Translations under genes and position numbers: made by a program
Shown here: one piece after another, positions 55,985-64,000 of the stretch
How positions within the stretch are numbered: the stretch's first letter is position 1
How the letters are laid out: every line of letters begins with the position of its first letter
Source of the DNA: Acinetobacter baylyi DSM 14961 = CIP 107474
GTDB taxonomy: Bacteria; Pseudomonadota; Gammaproteobacteria; Pseudomonadales; Moraxellaceae
Length of the DNA: 64,000 bases
Assembly (NCBI RefSeq): GCF_000368685.1
Contig: NZ_KB849626.1
Location: 124,001-188,000, forward strand
Direction of reading: 5' to 3'
Notes under the pieces: generated by a model
The model's input: only the letters and a program-made list of their open reading frames with translations
What the model was told of the DNA's origin: nothing
The model's database searches: none

Positions 55985-57727
55985 GTGAATTCAAAAAGAA
56001 ACAATGAGCTTGGTTATCCTGAAAGTGGCAAAACAGCATCAATAGAGACATCTATACGCTATCGCTTATTTCTATTTCTTTTTATCTTAATTTTATCGTT
56101 TCTGATTATTTCTCTTCCGCAGGTATTTAGCAGTTATCAGCAGCTACAACAAAGTCATCGTGGTTTTATTGAAATCAAATTATTAGAAACATTAACAGAC
56201 ACTGCAAATAAAATTTCTAGAGAACGTGCTTTTGCCAATCAATTGATGGCGAGTCCACCAGAACTGATGACACAGAAAAGACGTCAGTTAAATGAGTATC
56301 GATTGCAGGTTGATGCATCATTGCAGCAAACGATTCGATTGCTGAATGATAATGAACAGCAGCAAGTGGCGCAGGTTGTAAGTGTAGATATACAATCGCG
56401 TTTAGAAGTAGCACGCCATGTTGTTGACCAATATGTTAATCAACCATTGGCCCATAAATCTTATCAACAATATGATCATGCTATACGGGGCATGTTTTCG
56501 GCGTGGGATAGCTGTCGCGAAGCTTTAAAAAAATTATTAATTAGTTCGAGTCAGGAAGATGACGGTTTATCTCGCAATATGACTTTAATTTTACTTGTCT
56601 CTGATCTGCGTGACCAATCTGGACGGGTTGTATCAAATATTATTGCGCCTGTGAGTTTTTCAATTCAGATTCCTGACGATAACCGTGCTCGTTCTTTACA
56701 GACTCAACATCAGGCAATCTATTTGTGGAAATTGATTGATACACTGCAACCTGATCATACTCGAACTCCAGAATATCTACATTTATATCAACAAGTAAAA
56801 ACACAGTTTTTAGATGAAGGCATTGAACTCGTTTCTACGCTATTACGTGAAAGTGACCAGCACCGTGCCTATTCATTATCTGCGATCAGTTTGACCGAAC
56901 AGATTGTGAGCAAGTTTAATTCAATTGTAGCGTTACAAAATTATCTGGTACAAACCAGCCTGGCCCAAGCTGAGCAACAAGAATATGCCGCATGGCAAAA
57001 GTTTATACTGACGGTACTCATTTCGATTTTTTCTCTCTTAGTTGCAGGCCTAACTTTACGTTATATACAGCGTTATATTTTGCTTCCACTTATGGAGGCA
57101 CGTGAAAGTATTTTAGCCTTATCACTCCCTCAATCTTATGGTCAGGAAAATCGCAAGAAAAAACGCTTCAAAGGTGAATTTGCAGAGTTGTTCGCTGCGA
57201 TTGCCAAATTAAAAAGATTGTTATCTCAAAAAGATGCATTAGAGTTTCAACTGCGTAATATTGCGCATACTGATACCTTGACAGGTGTGGCCAATCGTCA
57301 AGCACTTGAGGCATATTTCATAGCGCTTGAACAAGAACCATGGAAGTGGTCAGATTTGTGTTTAATGATTATTGATATCGACTATTTTAAACAGATTAAT
57401 GATCAATATGGTCACATGGTGGGGGATCAGGTTATACAGCGTATTGCGGATCAGTTGCAGCAGCATGTCGATGTTTCCGATCTGATTGTACGCTATGGAG
57501 GAGATGAGTTTTTAATTCTGATTGAAGATATTGCTGCAGAGGATGCACTTCAACTTGCAGAAAAGATAAGTAAAAGTATTTATACACTATGTATTGCTCC
57601 CGATATTTCGACATCGGTAAGTATTGGGTTAGCAGTAGGTGCTAGAAATTGGCTCACCTTATTTCAAAATGCAGATCAGGCATTGTTGCGAGCCAAAGCC
57701 AAAGGAAAAAATAGAGTGGAGGGATAA
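55985..57727 (+). CDS. Membrane diguanylate cyclase (GGDEF), I-site arginine lost
   Basis: A 580-residue sensor cyclase making the second messenger c-di-GMP. TM1 lies at about 27-50, a large periplasmic sensor region (about 50-335) rich in helices follows, TM2 is near 338-360, then a short HAMP-like/coiled linker and the GGDEF domain from about 425. The active site reads YGGDEF with GGDEF at 505-509. The inhibitory I-site RxxD is DVSD at 496-499, so product inhibition through that site is unlikely. No EAL domain. The start is GTG at 55985; an in-frame TAA directly precedes it, and the ribosome site is poor. The ligand sensed is unknown. Confidence 0.88.
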   Translation: MNSKRNNELGYPESGKTASIETSIRYRLFLFLFILILSFLIISLPQVFSSYQQLQQSHRGFIEIKLLETLTDTANKISRERAFANQLMASPPELMTQKRRQLNEYRLQVDASLQQTIRLLNDNEQQQVAQVVSVDIQSRLEVARHVVDQYVNQPLAHKSYQQYDHAIRGMFSAWDSCREALKKLLISSSQEDDGLSRNMTLILLVSDLRDQSGRVVSNIIAPVSFSIQIPDDNRARSLQTQHQAIYLWKLIDTLQPDHTRTPEYLHLYQQVKTQFLDEGIELVSTLLRESDQHRAYSLSAISLTEQIVSKFNSIVALQNYLVQTSLAQAEQQEYAAWQKFILTVLISIFSLLVAGLTLRYIQRYILLPLMEARESILALSLPQSYGQENRKKKRFKGEFAELFAAIAKLKRLLSQKDALEFQLRNIAHTDTLTGVANRQALEAYFIALEQEPWKWSDLCLMIIDIDYFKQINDQYGHMVGDQVIQRIADQLQQHVDVSDLIVRYGGDEFLILIEDIAAEDALQLAEKISKSIYTLCIAPDISTSVSIGLAVGARNWLTLFQNADQALLRAKAKGKNRVEG

Positions 57728-57777
57728 AGGAATATTCTCATTTAGAAATATATAATTTCTTGATGAGAGGCATTTAT

Positions 57778-59037
57778 TTAAAATAAAATTTCACTTAATG
57801 AATTTTGTGAAATAAACCATTTGCCATTTGGTTCATTTCTAAGTTCAGGTAGACCATTATCTTGATGAGCATAATTTAGAGAAATAGAAACTTCTTTAAT
57901 AAAGTTTTGCCTATCTTTGATGTAATCAAGATGAGTTTTTATAATAGTACTTGAGGGGCTTTGATCATTAGAATTTATAATATAAAAATTTAGTAAGTCA
58001 ATAGATGAGTAATCAACTTTAATATCTTTTGTTTCTTTTTTCTGATGCTTGCCTATAGTATGAAGCAAAGTTGGAGTTAATTTTCCCCATTGTTTGTTTT
58101 TCCATGCCTGTAAAAATTCTAATAGAGTATATTCTGGGCTACTTTTTTCTAATGTTTCAGTTGTTTGATTTTGCCAAAAAATAGAACCTTTGCGTGTACG
58201 TTTTTCCCATGAATCGATTCTCTGGTTAAGGCGACTAGTCTGATTATAGCTCTGTAATATTTCTAAAAATGATTCCTGATTTTTCTGTTTATTAATACGT
58301 CTTTCATCTGCCCATTCTATAAGAGCAGCTAATACCCACCAACATTTTGAAGCAACCTCTTTATTGGCAAAGTTTAAATCTCGACCATGCAAAATGCCAT
58401 TGCGATAAGGAATAGTGATTTCCTCAATGTTTGTGGCTTTGCGTGATGAATTCATAATTTCTTTAAGAAATGGTAAACCACTAGAGTGAGCTGTAATACT
58501 GTCGTAAAGTTCAAATTGAGAACTCTCAGTAAAGAAACCTATATGATTTGAAATATCATTAGCGAGACCATCTATAATAGCCAATAGTAGAGGAATACAT
58601 GCATGGTATCGCTTTTCCAAATAGTCTGTTTTTAATAAAGTAAGTAGATCTATTCTTAATTTAAAATGTTCACGGCTTTGACACTTTATTAATATTAGGT
58701 CTATATAAATCTCATCAATTGAATCGATTAGAGTTTTTTTGGCTTCATCAATTTTGTTTTCTAAGCCCAGCTTTACAGATTCTTCTAAAACTTTTTGGCT
58801 TAAAGCACCATAACAAATCCAGCCATGTTTAGCAAAAATTTCATTAAATTGGTCTGGTAAGTACAAAATATTACTCATATCTTGAATTTTTAGAAACTTT
58901 TCTTTTAAAAGTTGAGCTTTTGGATTGAGTTTATAAATAAAAGGAAATTTATCTAAAGCTTTAAAACTTACTTGACCTACTTTTAGTAAGTTGATGAGTG
59001 GTTTTATAGATTCATTATCTTTAATTTTCTTTGTCAT
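57778..59037 (-). CDS. Orphan protein with HEPN-like R-x4-H motif
   Basis: A 419-residue soluble, mostly helical protein that I do not recognise as a named family. Around residues 211-219 it has the motif Y-R-N-G-I-L-H-G-R, which fits the R-x4-6-H catalytic signature of HEPN ribonuclease-like domains. A preceding helix (YHACIPLLLAIIDGLANDI, near 144-162) looks like the HEPN core helix. The region is clearly richer in A+T than its neighbours, and lysine and isoleucine codons abound, which suggests horizontal acquisition. The ATG at 59037 lies within the T tract of the uvrA terminator and has no ribosome site; a GTG at 59064 inside the hairpin is the only in-frame alternative upstream. HEPN proteins are common in toxin and anti-phage systems; role here is unproven. 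Confidence 0.72.
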   Translation of the reverse strand: MTKKIKDNESIKPLINLLKVGQVSFKALDKFPFIYKLNPKAQLLKEKFLKIQDMSNILYLPDQFNEIFAKHGWICYGALSQKVLEESVKLGLENKIDEAKKTLIDSIDEIYIDLILIKCQSREHFKLRIDLLTLLKTDYLEKRYHACIPLLLAIIDGLANDISNHIGFFTESSQFELYDSITAHSSGLPFLKEIMNSSRKATNIEEITIPYRNGILHGRDLNFANKEVASKCWWVLAALIEWADERRINKQKNQESFLEILQSYNQTSRLNQRIDSWEKRTRKGSIFWQNQTTETLEKSSPEYTLLEFLQAWKNKQWGKLTPTLLHTIGKHQKKETKDIKVDYSSIDLLNFYIINSNDQSPSSTIIKTHLDYIKDRQNFIKEVSISLNYAHQDNGLPELRNEPNGKWFISQNSLSEILF

Positions 59038-59039
59038 AT

Positions 59040-59072
59040 AAATAAAAAACGGTGAATGAATCACCGTTTTAC
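59040..59072. terminator. Terminator of uvrA, overlapping the leader of the orphan gene
   Basis: CGGTGA and TCACCG form a stem around an ATGAA-type loop, with A/T tracts at both ends (59043-59069). It is symmetric. On the minus strand it ends uvrA just before the orphan gene's start codon. Confidence 0.85.
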
Positions 59073-59096
59073 CATAAAATTATAATGTCTTAAAGA

Positions 59097-61928
59097 TTAA
59101 CTCAACATCGGCTTTAAGAAACGCCCAGTATGTGAAATTTCCACTTCAGCCACCTGTTCTGGTGTACCTTCAGCAATAATCTGACCACCACCAGCACCAC
59201 CTTCTGGCCCAAGATCAATCACCCAGTCAGCGGTTTTAATCACATCTAGATTATGCTCAATCACCACAATGGTATTCCCTTTATTGCGTAGCTCATGCAG
59301 GATGTCGAGCAGCTTGGCAATGTCATGAAAATGCAAACCTGTGGTAGGTTCATCCAGTACATATAAAGTTTTGCCTGTATCACGTTTGGCCAATTCACGC
59401 GCCAGTTTCACCCGCTGTGCTTCACCACCTGAAAGGGTCGTTGCAGCCTGACCCAAACGAATATAACCTAAACCAACTTGAGTCAATGTTTCGAGGCGGC
59501 GATGAATCACAGGAATCGCACTAAAGAACTCCACGCCATCTTCCACGGTCATCTCTAAAACATCTGAAATGTTTTTGCCTTTATAACTCACTTCAAGCGT
59601 TTCACGGTTATAGCGTTTCCCATGACAAGCATCGCAAGGCACATACATATCGGGTAAGAAGTGCATCGCGACTTTAATCATGCCATCACCTTCACAGACT
59701 TCACAGCGTCCGCCTTTGACGTTAAATGAAAAACGTCCAGCAGCATAACCACGCGCTTTAGCCTCTGGAGTTTGTGCAAATAACTCACGAATGGGGGTAA
59801 ATAAACCTGTATAAGTGGCAGGATTAGAACGTGGTGTACGTCCAATTGGGCTCTGGTCAATATCAACGACTTTATCAAGATGTTGCAAGCCATCAATCGA
59901 ATCAAACTTTTCTGCGGTGAGAGTGGTTGCGCCATTGAGCTGTGTAGCAGCTAAAGGTAACAGTGTTCGATTGATCAGGGTCGATTTGCCCGAGCCAGAA
60001 ACACCAGTTACACAAGTCATGATCCCTAAAGGAATGGTCAGATCGACATTTTTTAGGTTATGACCTGCTGCACCTGATAGTTTAATCTTCTGGTCAGGGG
60101 TTGGAGAAGACAAGCGTTGCTTCGGAATTTCAATTTTTAAAGCACCTGACAGGTATTGACCAGTCAGGGAGTCAGCATGATTTGCCAGCTCTTCATAGGT
60201 TCCTTCGGCAATAATTTCGCCGCCATGTATGCCAGCGCCTGGGCCAATATCAATAATATGATCGGCAGCGCGAATGGCATCTTCATCATGTTCAACCACC
60301 AATACGGTATTGCCCAAATCACGCAAGCGAATCAGGGTTTGCAACAAACGGTCATTATCACGTTGATGCAAACCAATCGAAGGTTCATCCAGTACATACA
60401 TCACACCCATCAAACCAGCGCCAATTTGTGAGGCCAGACGAATACGCTGGGCTTCACCACCAGAGAGTGTTTCGGCAGAACGTGCCAGACTTAAATAATT
60501 CAGTCCAACGCTGACCAAAAAGTGTAAGCGCTCACGAATCTCCTTGAAGATTTTGTCTGCAATTTCACCTTTGGCACCTTCCAGATTTATATCCTGATAA
60601 TAACTTTCGGCATCGCCAATCGACATACTAGTAATGTCGGCAATGGTTTTGTCTTTCACTTTTACATGGCGCGAAATTTCATTCAGGCGTGAACCACCAC
60701 AGGCATCACAAGCAGCGTTAGATAAATACTGTGACAAATCATCACGTACATAATTACTTTCTGTTTCGCGGTAACGACGTTCCAGATGTGTAATCACGCC
60801 CTCAAAGGGAATCACCCGATTATGTCTGCGACCTCGTTCATCGATATAGCTCAGGTCAATTTTTTCTTTGCCTGTGCCATATAAAAATTTCTTTTGAGTA
60901 TCTTTGTCCAGTTTGTTCCAAGGTTCATCGAGTGAATAACCAAAATGCTCTGCTACTTTTTGCAACATTGAATAGTAGTACGGACGTTGACGATCCCAGC
61001 CACGAATCGCGCCTTGGCTAATTGATAAATCAGATGTAGGAATCAATTTCTCGGCACTAAAATGACTACGTGTACCCAAGCCATCACACACAGGGCAGGC
61101 ACCAAACGGGTTGTTGAAGGAAAACATCCGTGGCTCAAGTTCAGCGACTGCACGATCACATTCAGGGCATGAGTGTTTGGCAGAAAATACTCGATCGGGC
61201 TGTTCGGCGTTCATCCAAGTCAAGATCGCCAAATCACTCCCCAGGCGCAGCGCCGTTTCAAAGGATTCGGCAATACGGTTACCCAGATCATCACGTACTT
61301 TAAAACGATCGACCACTACTTCAATGGTGTGTTTTTTCTTTTTATCCAGTTCAGGCGGGCTATCAATATCAATAATTTCGCCATCGACACGGGCACGGAC
61401 AAACCCCTGACCTTGTAACTGCTCAAACAGTTGTGAATATTCACCTTTACGCTCACGTACCACTGGTGCGAGTAGCATTAAGGCTGTCCCTTCATCTAAT
61501 ACCTTAACAGCATCGACCATTTCAGACACGGTTTGTGCCACCATCGGCAAATCATGCTCTGGGCAGTATGGTGTACCCACACGTGCATAGAGTAGACGTA
61601 AATAGTCATAAATCTCGGTAATGGTACCCACGGTCGAACGTGGGTTGTGGCTGGTCGATTTCTGTTCAATGGCAATTGCGGGACTTAAGCCTTCAATGGC
61701 ATCGACATCAGGTTTTTCCATTTGGGATAAAAACTGACGTGCGTATGCCGACAGTGATTCAACATAACGGCGTTGACCTTCTGCATATAAAGTATCAAAG
61801 GCTAGAGAGGATTTACCTGAGCCTGAGAGTCCCGTAATCACCACAAACTTATCGCGTGGAATATCGAGAGACACATTTTTTAGGTTATGGGTACGTGCAC
61901 CTCGAATACGGATATGACTTTGGCTCAT
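59097..61928 (-). CDS. uvrA: UvrABC excinuclease subunit A
   Basis: A 943-residue ABC-type ATPase that recognises bulky DNA lesions and loads UvrB in nucleotide excision repair. Both Walker A motifs are present ([13 protein letters not shown] near residue 32, [12 protein letters not shown] near 642), as are two ABC signatures ([14 protein letters not shown] and [14 protein letters not shown]). Zinc-binding cysteine pairs are CPECD...CPVCDG and CEVCEGDG...CDACHGKRY. The ATG at 61928 with an AGGA site gives the standard N-terminus; the longer frame to 61988 is not needed. I did not find a clear LexA box by eye in the upstream 250 bp. Confidence 0.98.
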   Translation of the reverse strand: MSQSHIRIRGARTHNLKNVSLDIPRDKFVVITGLSGSGKSSLAFDTLYAEGQRRYVESLSAYARQFLSQMEKPDVDAIEGLSPAIAIEQKSTSHNPRSTVGTITEIYDYLRLLYARVGTPYCPEHDLPMVAQTVSEMVDAVKVLDEGTALMLLAPVVRERKGEYSQLFEQLQGQGFVRARVDGEIIDIDSPPELDKKKKHTIEVVVDRFKVRDDLGNRIAESFETALRLGSDLAILTWMNAEQPDRVFSAKHSCPECDRAVAELEPRMFSFNNPFGACPVCDGLGTRSHFSAEKLIPTSDLSISQGAIRGWDRQRPYYYSMLQKVAEHFGYSLDEPWNKLDKDTQKKFLYGTGKEKIDLSYIDERGRRHNRVIPFEGVITHLERRYRETESNYVRDDLSQYLSNAACDACGGSRLNEISRHVKVKDKTIADITSMSIGDAESYYQDINLEGAKGEIADKIFKEIRERLHFLVSVGLNYLSLARSAETLSGGEAQRIRLASQIGAGLMGVMYVLDEPSIGLHQRDNDRLLQTLIRLRDLGNTVLVVEHDEDAIRAADHIIDIGPGAGIHGGEIIAEGTYEELANHADSLTGQYLSGALKIEIPKQRLSSPTPDQKIKLSGAAGHNLKNVDLTIPLGIMTCVTGVSGSGKSTLINRTLLPLAATQLNGATTLTAEKFDSIDGLQHLDKVVDIDQSPIGRTPRSNPATYTGLFTPIRELFAQTPEAKARGYAAGRFSFNVKGGRCEVCEGDGMIKVAMHFLPDMYVPCDACHGKRYNRETLEVSYKGKNISDVLEMTVEDGVEFFSAIPVIHRRLETLTQVGLGYIRLGQAATTLSGGEAQRVKLARELAKRDTGKTLYVLDEPTTGLHFHDIAKLLDILHELRNKGNTIVVIEHNLDVIKTADWVIDLGPEGGAGGGQIIAEGTPEQVAEVEISHTGRFLKPMLS

Positions 61929-62111
61929 AAAATGATCCTGAAATGAATTGGAAAAACTTATATATGATAGCGCATGAAAAATGTTCAAGCACAGGCTTTG
62001 GTATTTTATGCGTCATTTTGTGTCGGACAAATGAAATTACAAGCTGAGTTCGTTTATAAAAAATGCTGGAATGTTATCGAATCATGAACAATATCAATGG
62101 ATATCTAGCTG

Positions 62112-62140
62112 ATAAAAAAAGCACAGTGGATACTGTGCTG
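62112..62140 (-). terminator. Terminator of the Fur-boxed gene
   Basis: AGCACAGT (62120-62127) pairs with ACTGTGCT (62132-62139) over a 4-nt loop. On the minus strand a seven-T run (62113-62119) follows. Confidence 0.88.
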
Positions 62141-62176
62141 GAGTCAAAAATCAGAGATTGTTTTTGTTTTTTATTA

Positions 62177-62551
62177 TTAGCATGCAAGTGCAAATTCACG
62201 CTCAAAGATTGATTCGATCTCTTCAAAGCGGATTTTTTTGGTTTCTGGTTTTTGCGAAAAACTATAATGAATAACACATTTTTCCAGCTCAGATAAAAAT
62301 GCTTCGTAGTCGTGTTCAAAATGATTCAGATCCATCAAATCTAGATGTCGGTTGGCATTGCAATTGTATCTGGCAATAAAATTCAGCATAAGATCTTGAA
62401 TGCTACGATTAGTAAAATAAAGCAGATAGGTGGCCGCAGATCCACAGTGCAAACAGCCTTTATTAATATATATCTCTTCATTGGCATGCCAGCATTGTCT
62501 TAATGTAATCATTGCCTTCACTGCTTCATCGGCTTGCGTCTCAAGATGCAT
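62177..62551 (-). CDS. Small cytosolic protein of unknown function, probably Fur-regulated
   Basis: A 124-residue soluble protein that I do not recognise. It has a CxxC pair (GCLHCGS near residue 32) and further cysteines (RQCWHANEE, ARYNCNANRH, KCVIHYS, final LAC), a possible metal or Fe-S site. The ATG at 62551 is chosen because GGGGAG stands 7 bp upstream; the longer frame would translate through the operator. A near-consensus Fur box lies 43-61 bp before the start, so the gene should be switched on in iron starvation. It stands alone with its own strong terminator. Function unknown; a role in iron supply or sparing is inference from the operator only. Confidence 0.75.
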   Translation of the reverse strand: MHLETQADEAVKAMITLRQCWHANEEIYINKGCLHCGSAATYLLYFTNRSIQDLMLNFIARYNCNANRHLDLMDLNHFEHDYEAFLSELEKCVIHYSFSQKPETKKIRFEEIESIFEREFALAC

Positions 62552-62593
62552 CACATTCTCCCCATGGACGGTCTCAAGTAAAATAAAGTATTT

Positions 62594-62612
62594 ATAAATG
62601 ATAATCATTATC
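62594..62612 (-). promoter_or_regulatory. Fur box
   Basis: AATGATAATCATTATC at 62597-62612 matches 16 contiguous bases of the 19-bp consensus GATAATGATAATCATTATC; only the first three differ. It is placed where it would cover the promoter of the minus-strand gene starting at 62551. Confidence 0.85.
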
Positions 62613-62739
62613 ATAATGCGGTATGTCAGATGAAAATGCAAGCTGAATTAAAGAATAGATTGATTGTTGACAACGAGCTTCATTTCTTTTTTAAAAAAGG
62701 GTAAGGTGCTTCAATCTTAAAATTTACAGGTCAGTCTTG

Positions 62740-63081
62740 ATGTTCGGGCTGTTTTTAAAATGCACGCTTGGGGCGGCAGTTGTGCTCTTGATTTCAATTT
62801 TGTCCAAGAGCAAAACATTTTATATTGCGGGGCTGGTACCATTATTTCCAACATTTGCCCTGATTGCTCACGTCATTGTATTTGGGCAACAAGGCGCCGA
62901 AGCATTGCGTAAAACGGCTTTATTCGGCCTCTGGTCACTTATTCCTTATGCGGTGTACTTGGGTATGGTGTATTACTTTGCCAACCGTTTACCGATTGGA
63001 CTGTGCTTGACTGTTGCAACGCTAACGTGGGTGATAGTTGCGGCAGGTTTGATCTATGGTTGGAATAGTTATTTTAATTAA
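62740..63081 (+). CDS. GlpM family inner-membrane protein
   Basis: A 113-residue membrane protein with four hydrophobic segments and the GlpM hallmark FYIAGLVPLFPTFALIAHVIVFG at about residues 30-52. Pseudomonas GlpM was connected with alginate production and glycerol metabolism, but its biochemical role is unknown. I chose the ATG at 62740 over the TTG at 62737. The gene is separate from its neighbours: 99 bp after the stop comes the 3' end of the convergent-strand tenA, and upstream is the Fur-boxed gene on the other strand. Confidence 0.85.
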   Translation: MFGLFLKCTLGAAVVLLISILSKSKTFYIAGLVPLFPTFALIAHVIVFGQQGAEALRKTALFGLWSLIPYAVYLGMVYYFANRLPIGLCLTVATLTWVIVAAGLIYGWNSYFN

Positions 63082-63185
63082 TCTCAGACCCTTATGTTTT
63101 TCATCATGAAGTGAGTACACACACCGCGCTTTAATCTTGCCCATAACAGCAGATTCAGTGTGTGACTCACTGTCGATACATGAGG

Positions 63186-63857
63186 TTAATCGGATAATCC
63201 TAACCACTGACGCTGATGATAGGCACTGTCCCAAAACAGCCATTCCAGTTTGGCGCCCATGCTATAAGCAGCATGCATTTTGGCTTTAGTATCATCATCA
63301 CAGCGCGCAGCGACTTTATCAACAGTGGCAATCACGTTGCGTACAGCGGTATGGAATTCTTCGCCTGAATAGGTATCAATCCATGCCTGATAGGGGTTAT
63401 TGTTTACCGATTTGCTCACAATGTCATGACCCACTTCGGCATAAATCCAGAAGCAGGGTAAGAGCGCTGCCAGTACAACTGGATAACTTTCCGACCAGGC
63501 GGTTGCTGTTAGGAAAGAAGTATAATGATGACATGCGAGTGTCAACGGTGTTGTTTCAAACGTGTGTTTAGAAATTCCAAACACTTGCATAAAATCATTG
63601 TGCAAACTACGTTCTACCACAATGGCAATTTTGGCAGCTTCGGAAAATTGCATAACATCATCGGCCTCAAATGCTTTTGCAGCAGCAACAGCCAAAGTAC
63701 GACCATAAGCCAGCAGATAATGTGCATCCTGAATCACATAGTGACAAAATGCGGCTTCAGGCAGTGTCCCTTTTGCCAGCTCTTGATTAAAAGGCAAGTC
63801 TAATATTTTTTGATATAAATCAATATTATTGTTCCATAGGTCTTGGCTAAAGCTCAT
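63186..63857 (-). CDS. tenA: Aminopyrimidine aminohydrolase / thiaminase II TenA
   Basis: A 223-residue all-helical TenA protein that hydrolyses aminomethylpyrimidine breakdown products of thiamine so that HMP can be salvaged. Typical segments are FCHYVIQDAHYLLAYGRTLAVAAAKA near residue 37, the acidic residue in VERSLHNDF near 80, and the catalytic Cys in ALLPCFWIYAEVG near 133. The substrate Glu lies in the C-terminal helix (AKLEWLFWDSAY). No other thiamine gene is adjacent and no TPP riboswitch is visible upstream. The ATG at 63857 is consistent with homologues. A 6-bp inverted repeat surrounds its probable -10 box. Confidence 0.94.
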   Translation of the reverse strand: MSFSQDLWNNNIDLYQKILDLPFNQELAKGTLPEAAFCHYVIQDAHYLLAYGRTLAVAAAKAFEADDVMQFSEAAKIAIVVERSLHNDFMQVFGISKHTFETTPLTLACHHYTSFLTATAWSESYPVVLAALLPCFWIYAEVGHDIVSKSVNNNPYQAWIDTYSGEEFHTAVRNVIATVDKVAARCDDDTKAKMHAAYSMGAKLEWLFWDSAYHQRQWLGLSD

Positions 63858-63888
63858 AAAAATTGTGCTCTTTAAATCAATTTGATCA

Positions 63889-63920
63889 GGCCAGACTATA
63901 GCAAAATTTTTTGTCTGGTC
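63889..63920 (-). promoter_or_regulatory. Inverted repeat around the tenA -10 box
   Basis: CCAGAC (63891-63896) faces GTCTGG (63913-63918), extended imperfectly by two bases. A TATAGT -10 hexamer for the minus strand lies between and against the left arm. It is a possible operator. Confidence 0.4.
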
Positions 63921-64000
63921 GTATGCAATTGTCTTGATTAAATCTGCCTTAATATTTTAGTAAAAAGTGATAAATGTCATCTTAAACAATCCGAAAAACC

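Noticed and set aside
63858..64000. Possible TPP riboswitch before tenA
   Set aside because: The conserved CTGAGA and related thi-box elements are absent from the visible leader.

Overview
The window reads as chromosomal DNA of an Acinetobacter species (Gammaproteobacteria, Moraxellaceae). The base composition is moderately AT-rich. It carries two Omp33-36-type porins, an Acinetobacter-like dciA/M23 peptidase pair beside lpxC, a CrbS/CrbR acetate-switch system, and an SfnG/MsuE sulfone set. I saw no rRNA or tRNA gene, insertion sequence, prophage or CRISPR array. The genus call rests on recognised proteins and gene order, not on a search.

Region 1 (1-17.3 kb) is core metabolism: the lpxC 3' end, dciA divergent from an M23 endopeptidase, aceE-aceF (pyruvate dehydrogenase E1 and a three-lipoyl E2), a TMEM165/GDT1-type Mn2+ exporter behind a yybP-ykoY riboswitch, an AI-2E family permease, guaB, then glmM-pdxH-recJ packed tightly, a porin on the minus strand, and prfB with its +1 programmed frameshift. 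An ArsR-type regulator and an Old Yellow Enzyme follow, behind a long perfect palindrome.

Region 2 (18.5-31.8 kb) is the main accessory block and the best candidate for an undescribed pathway. It holds a RidA protein, a DUF1028 protein, a LysR regulator, an ArgE-like M20 deacylase, a fused permease-ATPase of the polar amino acid ABC family, two paralogous substrate-binding lipoproteins, two different phytanoyl-CoA dioxygenase-like Fe(II)/2-oxoglutarate oxygenases, a class II aldolase, an outer-membrane porin and a flavin monooxygenase. It looks like uptake and oxidative catabolism of an amino-acid-like compound. Two of its promoters share a 13-bp -35-region element at identical spacing. Its left edge contains a decayed reading frame.

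Region 3 (32.3-54 kb) holds waaA-rsmE, an MscS channel, a DUF805 protein, acs, a sulfone-utilisation set (SfnB-like, isochorismatase-like, Lrp-type regulator, SfnG, MsuE), and then the acetate module crbR, a hypothetical gene, crbS and yjcH-actP. After these come a lipoprotein, a K+-channel-like protein with a degenerate filter and a BCCT (BetT-like) transporter.

Region 4 (54-64 kb) holds Omp33-36, a 1-kb very AT-rich intergenic region with a strong sRNA candidate and two further perfect hairpins, a diguanylate cyclase lacking the I-site arginine, an AT-rich orphan gene with a HEPN-like R-x4-H motif next to uvrA, a small gene behind a near-consensus Fur box, a GlpM-family membrane protein and tenA.
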